The notes below the pieces were generated by a model. That model saw only the letters and a list, made by a program, of their open reading frames with translations. It was not told the origin of the DNA and did no database searches. A DNA stretch of 13,345 nt from Bacteroidales bacterium (GTDB lineage: Bacteria; Bacteroidota; Bacteroidia; Bacteroidales; WCHB1-69): positions 1 to 13,345 of the forward strand of contig JAFZUH010000100.1 in the NCBI GenBank assembly GCA_017618435.1, given 5' to 3'. Positions 7,672-13,345 of the stretch are shown here, in pieces. The position numbers were made by a program, and so were the translations under genes. Within the stretch, counting starts at the first letter, position 1, and every line of letters begins with the position of its first letter.

Positions 7672-7851
7672 AATTAAAGCACTCAAACTCATATATATAG
7701 AAACATAATACTGATATTCAATAAAATACATCTAATCATTTAAAATCATTGGTTTAACAAACTTACAGATGACTTAGAGAAAAAATTATCAACAATGCAT
7801 TTTTTCCTGTGCATATTTTTTTGAAAAAAACTCTTTCTTCATCATGCAAAC

Positions 7852-7880
7852 TTTCCAACTACTGCAACATTTCTTGGAAA
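7852..7880. repeat. Spaced inverted repeat upstream of ftsE
   Basis: TTTCCAA (7852-7858) and TTGGAAA (7874-7880) are perfect 7-base arms with a 15-base spacer. They lie about 110-140 bases upstream of the ftsE -7 box. The arms are AT-rich and short enough to arise by chance in a region of this size. No function is assigned. Confidence 0.35.
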
Positions 7881-7986
7881 ATATATTTGTGTACATTTAT
7901 TGCTTTACTATACGGTACATAAGTATCACTGTATCAAATAAATAAAAGTTCTTATTTTTAATAGGCTAATATTGAACAAAAAATGG

Positions 7987-7994
7987 TATCTTTG
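7987..7994 (+). promoter_or_regulatory. Bacteroidetes -7 box for the ftsE-GT2-ygiQ unit
   Basis: TATCTTTG is a full TAnnTTTG match ending 14 bases before the ftsE ATG. The transcript would start near 8000, which leaves a leader of only about 10 bases and no Shine-Dalgarno sequence. No -33 element is seen at the standard spacing; a TTG lies nearer, at 7972-7974. Confidence 0.62.
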
Positions 7995-8008
7995 CCAAAA
8001 TTATTTTT

Positions 8009-8758
8009 ATGACAAAAACAGAACAGACACCGGAACAAATATCAGAACCTTCTGTTGATACGACCGAAACAACAACAGCAAACACTACACCGTCAGAAGA
8101 TTTTGTCATTAATATTGACAAAGCGGATATTTATCAAGGTAAAAATTTGATTTTGAATCAAGTCAGTTTCACTGTCAAGGCGGGGGAACTGGTCTATATT
8201 GTTGGAAAAACAGGTTCGGGCAAAAGTAATTTGTTGAAATTGCTTTATGGAGATGTGCCTGCAGTAAACGGCACCGTACAAATTGCCGGTTTTGACCTCA
8301 GAAATATAAAATCCAAAAACATTCAAAAACTAAGAAGAAGTTTAGGTATTGTTTTTCAGGATTTTCAGTTGTTGCAAGACCGTAGCGTGTACGACAATTT
8401 GGATTTTATAGCAAAAGTTACCGATTGGAAAAACAAAAATGCACGCAAACAACGCATAGAAGAAGTTTTGGCTTTGGTAGGTTTATCCACCAAAGGCTAC
8501 AAAATGCCACATCAACTTTCGGGAGGCGAGCAACAACGTGTTTGTATTGCACGGGCATTGATGAATAATCCCAAAATTATTTTGGCAGACGAACCTACGG
8601 GAAATCTTGACCCCGAAACCTCTTTCGATATTTTTTCTCTTTTTAGAGACATTACCCGACAAGGCACATCTGTTTTAATTGCAACACACGATTATCTTAT
8701 TATCAATCAGATACCTTCAAGGGTAATTAAAATTGAAAACGGAAAAGTACTCGAATAA
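8009..8758 (+). CDS. ftsE: FtsE-type ABC transporter ATP-binding protein
   Basis: This 249-residue ABC ATPase shows every core motif: Walker A GKTGSGKS (66-73), Q-loop glutamine Q117 (VFQDFQLL), signature LSGGEQQR (170-177), Walker B IILADEP (190-196), D-loop GNLD (198-201) and the switch histidine H227 (ATHD). The close match to the FtsE/LolD/MacB class, the short length and the absence of a fused membrane domain favour FtsE. FtsE couples ATP hydrolysis through FtsX to cell-wall hydrolases at division. No ftsX gene is in the window; in Bacteroidetes the two are often apart. The first 30 residues are a Thr/Glu/Ser-rich, probably disordered extension. The ATG at 8009 is the only sensible start, as the next in-frame Met is at residue 166, beyond Walker A. 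The family 2 glycosyltransferase gene follows after 3 bases. A LolD-like lipoprotein-export role is the main alternative. Confidence 0.82.
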   Translation: MTKTEQTPEQISEPSVDTTETTTANTTPSEDFVINIDKADIYQGKNLILNQVSFTVKAGELVYIVGKTGSGKSNLLKLLYGDVPAVNGTVQIAGFDLRNIKSKNIQKLRRSLGIVFQDFQLLQDRSVYDNLDFIAKVTDWKNKNARKQRIEEVLALVGLSTKGYKMPHQLSGGEQQRVCIARALMNNPKIILADEPTGNLDPETSFDIFSLFRDITRQGTSVLIATHDYLIINQIPSRVIKIENGKVLE

Positions 8759-8761
8759 ACC

Positions 8762-9703
8762 ATGCTTTCTATTCTCATTCCGATATACAACCACGACACT
8801 CGCCAACTGGTGCAAACATTGCACCAACAAGCCCTTGCCGCCGGCATTGAATATGAAATATTGCTTTTAGATGATGCTTCCGACAATGAAAATGTCTGTC
8901 ATATCAACCAACAATTAAAGAATTTGCCATCGGTAACCTTGTTTGAACTACCCACAACGGCAGGACGTGCTGTCGCCCGAAATTTTTTGGCAGGACAAGC
9001 CCAATACAAACACCTCCTGTTTTTGGATTGCGACACAGAAGTTGTTGATGAAAATTATATTAATAGGTACATTCCTTATTGCAACAAAAAAGACATAGTT
9101 GTTTGTGGAGGTATTGCCTATAAACAAGAGCAGCCCTCCCCAAACGCAAGGCTTCGTTGGATATATGGCAAAAAATATGAAGAAAAAATGTCGAAAGCAA
9201 ATGCTAAAAATGAAACAAATAGAGCAGTAAACGAGATTACCTCATTTTCTTCATTTAATTTTTTGATTGACAAAGATTTATTTTGGTCAATCCGTTTTAA
9301 TGAATTGCTGAAAAACTATGGACATGAAGACACCTTGTTAGGAATAGAATTACAAAAAAGGAATTATCATATTACTCATATATACAATCCTTTGTATCAT
9401 ATCGGCATAGATGATACCGATATTTATTTGAACAAAACCAAAAAAGGGGTGGAAAATCTGAAAATATTATTAGACCAATACCCTGACAAAGACAGTTTGA
9501 TTAAATATATCAAATTATTGAAATTTTACCATACCTTGGAAAAAACTCATTTGGTCGGTTTTGCCCGTATCTTATATAGGCTTACACGTTCACTGATACA
9601 AAAGAATTTGAAAAGCAAACACCCCAGTCTTATACTCTTCAATCTTTACAAATTGGGCTACCTTTGCTGTCTGATGTCCGAGACAAAGAAATTCGATTTA
9701 TAA
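8762..9703 (+). CDS. Family 2 glycosyltransferase
   Basis: This 313-residue protein has a GT-A fold. The N-terminal nucleotide-sugar binding strand is SILIPIYNHD (3-12), with LLLDDAS at 34-40. The metal-binding DXD is D89-C-D91 in LFLDCDTEV. The acceptor-side SFNFLIDKDLF (164-174) and the ED pair E189-D190 in YGHEDTLLG, which fits the usual catalytic base position, are also present. There is no signal peptide or clear transmembrane segment, so it probably acts at the cytoplasmic face on a lipid-linked or peptide acceptor. The C-terminal 90 residues are Lys-rich and helical, which could favour membrane association. Donor and acceptor cannot be told from sequence. The start is 3 bases after the ftsE stop and the stop is 7 bases before the ygiQ start, so the three genes form one unit. 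Confidence 0.85.
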   Translation: MLSILIPIYNHDTRQLVQTLHQQALAAGIEYEILLLDDASDNENVCHINQQLKNLPSVTLFELPTTAGRAVARNFLAGQAQYKHLLFLDCDTEVVDENYINRYIPYCNKKDIVVCGGIAYKQEQPSPNARLRWIYGKKYEEKMSKANAKNETNRAVNEITSFSSFNFLIDKDLFWSIRFNELLKNYGHEDTLLGIELQKRNYHITHIYNPLYHIGIDDTDIYLNKTKKGVENLKILLDQYPDKDSLIKYIKLLKFYHTLEKTHLVGFARILYRLTRSLIQKNLKSKHPSLILFNLYKLGYLCCLMSETKKFDL

Positions 9704-9710
9704 CATCGCC

Positions 9711-11483
9711 ATGGCAATGACAGACTTAAAACAATGGTTGCCGTTAAGTAAGAAAGAGATTGAAATTCGTGGTTGGAATGAATTGGATGTCGTTCTGATT
9801 TCAGGAGATGCCTATATAGACCACCCCGCCTTCGGCACAGCCATTATAGGAAGACTTATTGAAGCGGAAGGTTTTAAGGTAGGCATTGTCGCCCAACCTA
9901 ATTGGCGAGATGATTTGCGGGATTTCAAACGTTACGGCAAACCCAAATTGTTTTTCGCAATTACCTCCGGCAGCATGGATTCTATGGTCAATCATTATAC
10001 CGCTGCCAAACGCCTGCGTTCCACCGATGCCTATACTCCGGGCAATGTTGCGGGATTCCGCCCCGATTATGCAACCGTAGTTTATGCCAATATTGTCAAA
10101 CAACTTTATCCTGATTCCTTGATTGTAATTGGAGGCATTGAAGCCTCTTTAAGACGATTGACACATTACGACTATTGGTCAGATGCATTAAAACCGAGCA
10201 TACTGATAGACAGCAAAGCCGATTTGTTGATATATGGTATGGGAGAAAGGCCACTTAAGGCTATTTTAGATGTTTTCAAACATAAAACAAACCCTCAAAA
10301 ATCCGATTTTTTCCATATTCCTCAAATTGCTTATACAACAGAACAAACTGTTCAAAAAGATGAAAACACGTTGTTTTTACACAGTTTTCAGGCTTGTTTG
10401 AAAAGCAAAGCCACATTTGCCCACAATTTTAAACTTTTTGAAACAGAATCACATAAAAAATATGCCAAAAGGCTTGTCGAACCTTATGAAAACAGTTTTG
10501 TTGTCATCAATCCGCCTTTTGCCCCCATCAGTACACAAGAACTTGACAAGATTTACGAATTGCCTTTTACCCGCTTGCCCCATCCGCGGTACGAAAAACG
10601 AGGAGAAATTCCCGCTTTTGTGATGATACAGAATTCGGTAACTATACATCGGGGCTGCTTTGGAGGATGTAGTTTTTGTGCCATTTCGGCACATCAAGGC
10701 AAATTTATTGCCAACAGAAGCCAATCGTCTATTTTGAATGAAGTCAGGAAAATAACGCAAATGCCCTATTTTAAAGGGCATATCAGCGATTTGGGTGGTC
10801 CTTCGGCAAATATGTACAATATGAAAGGCAAAAACGAACAATTGTGCAATCGTTGTGCCAGACCCTCTTGTATATTTCCGCAAAAATGTCCTAATCTCAA
10901 CTACAACCATCAGACATTAATTGATTTGTACAAACAGGCAGACAACCTGCCCAACATAAAGAAAATAACCATAGGCAGCGGCATCCGTTACGATATGCTT
11001 GTGGAAAACAACAAAGACATTGTACATTCGTTCAAAATAGACGAATATACCGAACTTTTGATACGCAAACACGTTTCCGGCAGATTAAAAGTTGCCCCAG
11101 AACACACTGAAAACCATGTGCTTGACATGATGAGAAAACCTCATTTTGACCAATTTTTGTTGTTTAAACAAAAATTTGACGCTATCAACAAAAAACTGCA
11201 TTTGAACCAACAGATAGTACCTTATTTTATATCCTCACATCCGGCATGCAGATTAATAGACATGAAACATCTGTCTCAAAAAGTACATCAGATTGGCATC
11301 CACCCTGAACAGGTTCAAGATTTTACGCCAACACCAATGACCTTATCTTCCACCATATTCTACACGGGAATAAACCCCTATACAGGCGAGAAAATCTTTT
11401 GTGAAACCAGAAAAGAAGCCAAACAAGCCCAAAACCGCTGTTTTTTTGAACACAACAATTCGTCCAAAAGAAAATTCAAGTAA
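9711..11483 (+). CDS. ygiQ: YgiQ-family (UPF0313) radical SAM protein
   Basis: This 590-residue protein belongs to the YgiQ family of radical SAM proteins. The N-terminal UPF0313 region has the characteristic VVLISGDAYIDHPAFGTAII (27-46) and GGIEASLRRLTHYDYW (141-156). The cluster motif CX3CX2C is C316, C320, C323 in HRGCFGGCSFCAIS. The barrel continues with GSGIRYDM (422-429) and LKVAPEHTE (459-467). A second cysteine group, C379, C382, C387 and C393, follows the barrel entry; E. coli-type YgiQ proteins carry a similar group, so it looks family-wide. The reaction of YgiQ is, to my knowledge, not established. The protein is shorter than the about 740-residue E. coli form and ends in a basic tail. 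ATG 9711 is chosen; ATG 9717 is a possible alternative two codons in. No clear U-tract terminator follows on the plus strand. Confidence 0.9.
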   Translation: MAMTDLKQWLPLSKKEIEIRGWNELDVVLISGDAYIDHPAFGTAIIGRLIEAEGFKVGIVAQPNWRDDLRDFKRYGKPKLFFAITSGSMDSMVNHYTAAKRLRSTDAYTPGNVAGFRPDYATVVYANIVKQLYPDSLIVIGGIEASLRRLTHYDYWSDALKPSILIDSKADLLIYGMGERPLKAILDVFKHKTNPQKSDFFHIPQIAYTTEQTVQKDENTLFLHSFQACLKSKATFAHNFKLFETESHKKYAKRLVEPYENSFVVINPPFAPISTQELDKIYELPFTRLPHPRYEKRGEIPAFVMIQNSVTIHRGCFGGCSFCAISAHQGKFIANRSQSSILNEVRKITQMPYFKGHISDLGGPSANMYNMKGKNEQLCNRCARPSCIFPQKCPNLNYNHQTLIDLYKQADNLPNIKKITIGSGIRYDMLVENNKDIVHSFKIDEYTELLIRKHVSGRLKVAPEHTENHVLDMMRKPHFDQFLLFKQKFDAINKKLHLNQQIVPYFISSHPACRLIDMKHLSQKVHQIGIHPEQVQDFTPTPMTLSSTIFYTGINPYTGEKIFCETRKEAKQAQNRCFFEHNNSSKRKFK

Positions 11484-11533
11484 AATCCGCAAAAACTTTC
11501 TCGGACTTATCCAAAAATTTTTATTTTCAGACA

Positions 11534-11550
11534 GACACATTGAATGTGTC
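11534..11550. repeat. Small inverted repeat downstream of ygiQ
   Basis: GACACAT-TGA-ATGTGTC forms a 7-bp stem with a 3-base loop, 51 bases after the ygiQ stop. There is no U run after it on the plus strand, so it is not a standard terminator. It may protect the 3' end of the ygiQ message. Confidence 0.45.
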
Positions 11551-11568
11551 CATACAAAATACAAATAC

Positions 11569-11589
11569 GGCTGCCATATTATGGCAACC
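11569..11589. repeat. Second small inverted repeat downstream of ygiQ
   Basis: TGCCAT-ATT-ATGGCA forms a 6-bp stem with a 3-base loop. Across one mismatch, a flanking GG pairs with CC. It lies 18 bases after the first inverted repeat and, like it, has no U tract after it. Confidence 0.4.
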
Positions 11590-11665
11590 CTGCAAATGAT
11601 TTCTCCCCACTCATTTTTCAAATCTTAATTTGCACGGATATGCTGATAGGTTAAATGTCCGCAAC

Positions 11666-11693
11666 AAAAAAAGGGACGATATACATCGTCCCC
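11666..11693 (-). terminator. Rho-independent terminator of the T9SS protein gene
   Basis: On the minus strand, about 34 bases after the stop, GGGACGAT pairs perfectly with ATCGTCCC around a 4-base loop. Seven Ts follow at once. On the plus strand the same stem is followed only by CAACTATTTTAATT, so it may also weakly end ygiQ transcripts. Confidence 0.88.
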
Positions 11694-11726
11694 AACTATT
11701 TTAATTATAAACCAAATTTCAATATT

Positions 11727-13345
11727 CTATTCTTTGACGAATTTTATTTTCTGGTAGCCTGCTGACAATACATATACACCCTTGGCAAGGTCGGCTATAT
11801 CTATACTCATATTGTCAGTGGCTGGTTGTTGTTTCACTTTTCTGCCTGCCATATCGAAAATTTCCACCATTTTGGTGCTGTTTTCTGCAATGCCGTTTAC
11901 ATACAGCATATTCTTGGCAGGATTTGGATACACGCTGACTTGTGCATTTGTTGCATCAGCATCTTCTATAGCAGTGGTATTCTTTTCGGTAACATTTACA
12001 TCATCTATAAGCCAAATGTGTCCGTCTTCGCCCTTATATTTGAAAGCGATATATATGTTTTGACCTTTATATGCCGACAAATCAACGGTAATTGTCTTCC
12101 AAGACGCAGACACATTTGTCGGTGTCCATACTTCTTGAAAACTGCTCATATCATCTGTGGTTGTGCTTACCCATACTCCTTCGTACCGATAATCATCAGG
12201 TGCAGCTTCATACGTTTTAAATGTCAAAGTAACAACATTGCTTGTGCTTTTTACGGCTAATTTTGGAGAAATTAACCACCCTTCCTGCAGAGTATCGGCG
12301 TTATATGCATGAGCAGCAACATATTTCCCTGTCGGAATGGAAACCTGTATACCTGACATTAGGCGTTCTCCTCGTCTATCCCAATACGACAGGCTTTTTC
12401 CATTATATCTGTCCTTATCAATTTTTGTCCAACATTTCCATGAAGTGGCACCCTTTTCAAAGCCTTCAAAAAATGGCAATGCACGTGCATTGTCAGCACA
12501 TTTCGGTTCTACTACACATATATCTTTAATATCTTTGCAATCGTTGATTGTATATTGTACAGTACCGTCTTTCCATACCTTGCCCACTTCATGGTCATTT
12601 CCGGCATAATACACCCCACTGTTATTGGCAACAACTGCCCACAAATTGCTGCTTCCCAAACCATGGCTGTGTAAAACTGTTCCGTTTTTCCATACTTTCA
12701 AGTTTGAACCTTCCCAACCGCAAACATAAATATCCCCGGCATCTATACTGATAGACCACGCTCTTGCGTTGGTGGTGGTGGAAGTAAGGGTATAAAACTC
12801 TGAAGAATTCCTCCATACCTTTGCAACATATTTCCCATTTTCATAACTATAACCTACACTATATACATTACCTTGATAGCAGGCAACTCCATAAACATAA
12901 GTGTGGTTCGGCAAAGTGTACAATACTGAAGCACTTTTCCAAATGACCCCATGATAGGTAGAGTCATCATATTGACATCCTCCTGTAATAGCATAATTGT
13001 TATTTGTTATCTCATCATAAAACATTGTTCCGCAAGTAGCGTAACTGGCATGAATTTTATTACCCATAATCCGCAAAGGGGTTGGGTCATTATCTCTCCA
13101 CAAAACTGCGGTTGTTACTCCATCAATCTTTTTGGTACCTGCGGCAAAAAGACTGACATCACCATGAAACAAAGCATTTATATGTGTACCTCCATCATAT
13201 ATGTTACTTAAATACCTTGTTCCGTCTCCCCTTAAAATATCACCATACATATATTTCCTGCTAGCGGTATCCATACAGTTTTCCACCCAATAAACAGTAT
13301 CCCTGAAAAACGTAACTGCATCGGATTCAGTATGCCGATTATAAT
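11727..13345 (-). CDS. T9SS-exported protein: repeat propeller, choice-of-anchor J domain, type A sorting domain (N-terminus cut by right edge)
   Basis: The frame stays open from the stop at 11727-11729 to the right edge (538 residues visible), so the N-terminus is missing. The GTG at 13284-13286 is an internal valine codon, not a start. Numbering from that codon, residues 60-247 hold five copies of a (V/I)W(K/R)(N/D)G-type unit. These are AVLWRDND (60), GVIWKSAS (113), AKVWRNSS (155), LKVWKNGT (196) and GKVWKDGT (235), with a period near 40 and (V/I)YxxG strands between. This suggests a beta-propeller or a similar repeat fold. Residues 272-432 form a jelly-roll choice-of-anchor J / cleaved-adhesin domain (FFEGFE, EGWLISPKL, VDLSAYKGQNIYIAFKYKG, WLIDDVNV). 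After a Thr/Ala linker, residues 450-519 are a T9SS type A sorting domain (VYPNPAKNMLYV, VEIFDMAGRKV, LAKGVYVL, KIKFVKE at the end). T9SS cargo crosses the outer membrane and is usually released or surface-anchored after removal of this domain. Its ligand is unknown; no protease motif is visible. Confidence 0.88.
   Translation of the reverse strand, partial: YNRHTESDAVTFFRDTVYWVENCMDTASRKYMYGDILRGDGTRYLSNIYDGGTHINALFHGDVSLFAAGTKKIDGVTTAVLWRDNDPTPLRIMGNKIHASYATCGTMFYDEITNNNYAITGGCQYDDSTYHGVIWKSASVLYTLPNHTYVYGVACYQGNVYSVGYSYENGKYVAKVWRNSSEFYTLTSTTTNARAWSISIDAGDIYVCGWEGSNLKVWKNGTVLHSHGLGSSNLWAVVANNSGVYYAGNDHEVGKVWKDGTVQYTINDCKDIKDICVVEPKCADNARALPFFEGFEKGATSWKCWTKIDKDRYNGKSLSYWDRRGERLMSGIQVSIPTGKYVAAHAYNADTLQEGWLISPKLAVKSTSNVVTLTFKTYEAAPDDYRYEGVWVSTTTDDMSSFQEVWTPTNVSASWKTITVDLSAYKGQNIYIAFKYKGEDGHIWLIDDVNVTEKNTTAIEDADATNAQVSVYPNPAKNMLYVNGIAENSTKMVEIFDMAGRKVKQQPATDNMSIDIADLAKGVYVLSAGYQKIKFVKE

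Larger units (their letters stand above)
7532..8008. other. Divergent intergenic region between nrdD and ftsE
   Basis: This 477-base AT-rich region contains no credible gene on either strand. It carries a -7 box for nrdD at 7603-7610 and one for ftsE at 7987-7994, a palindrome in the nrdD leader at 7578-7587, a perfect inverted repeat at 7654-7671, and a spaced inverted repeat at 7852-7880. Its middle (about 7680-7980) is otherwise featureless to me. At this length it could hide a small RNA or additional operators, but I see no RNA fold strong enough to call. Confidence 0.7.
11484..11726. other. Convergent intergenic region between ygiQ and the T9SS protein gene
   Basis: This 243-base region between convergent genes has no credible coding sequence. 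It holds two small inverted repeats, at 11534-11550 and 11569-11589, and the terminator at 11666-11693. Open frames here on either strand mostly run into ygiQ and resemble no protein I know. Confidence 0.6.

Noticed and set aside
7786..7794. TTATCAACA, close to a DnaA box (TTATCCACA)
   Set aside because: A single mismatched copy in an AT-rich intergenic region, with no clustered boxes or neighbouring dnaA/dnaN. It is not evidence of an origin or of DnaA control.
11343..11628. Small open frames on both strands across the ygiQ 3' end
   Set aside because: They largely overlap ygiQ in other frames, lack promoter boxes, and their translations look like random coding.
13284..13286. GTG as start codon of the right-end gene
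   Set aside because: The same frame continues without a stop to the window edge with plausible coding sequence, and no signal peptide follows the GTG. The true start lies outside the window.

Overview
The window most likely comes from an anaerobic member of the Bacteroidetes, probably order Bacteroidales. Four lines of sequence evidence point this way. The genes are AT-rich. Four of them have a TAnnTTTG box upstream, the -7 element of Bacteroidetes sigma factors. A secreted protein ends in a type IX secretion (T9SS) type A sorting domain. A class III (oxygen-sensitive, glycyl-radical) ribonucleotide reductase indicates anaerobic growth. The species cannot be named from this sequence.

Layout, left to right. 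1-682 (minus): N-terminal part of a secreted protein with PKD repeats, cut by the left edge. 784-3087 (minus): polytopic GT-C (PMT/ArnT-like) membrane glycosyltransferase with a C-terminal TPR region. 3290-4696 (minus): PurF-like protein that keeps the PRPP motif but lacks the usual glutaminase catalytic residues; it is followed by a clear terminator. 4893-7531 (minus): the nrdD-nrdG pair, with stop and start codons overlapping by one base. 7532-8008: a 477-bp divergent intergenic region with promoters on both sides, a perfect inverted repeat and a leader palindrome. 8009-11483 (plus): a tightly packed three-gene unit made of an FtsE-type ABC ATPase, a family 2 glycosyltransferase and a YgiQ-family radical SAM protein, with gaps of 3 and 7 bases. 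11484-11726: convergent intergenic region with a strong minus-strand terminator. 11727-13345 (minus): large C-terminal part of a T9SS-exported protein with about 40-residue propeller-like repeats, a choice-of-anchor J (cleaved-adhesin) domain and a sorting domain; its N-terminus lies beyond the right edge.

The core is mostly housekeeping: anaerobic dNTP synthesis, a PRPP-related enzyme, cell division and tRNA- or protein-modifying type chemistry. It is flanked by exported surface proteins and a membrane glycosyltransferase. No CRISPR array, insertion sequence, tRNA, rRNA or integrase is visible. I did not find a convincing new multi-gene system. The points most worth a second look are the PurF paralog with a degenerate glutaminase site, the inverted repeat upstream of nrdD, the repeat-built T9SS protein, and the compact ftsE-GT2-ygiQ unit.
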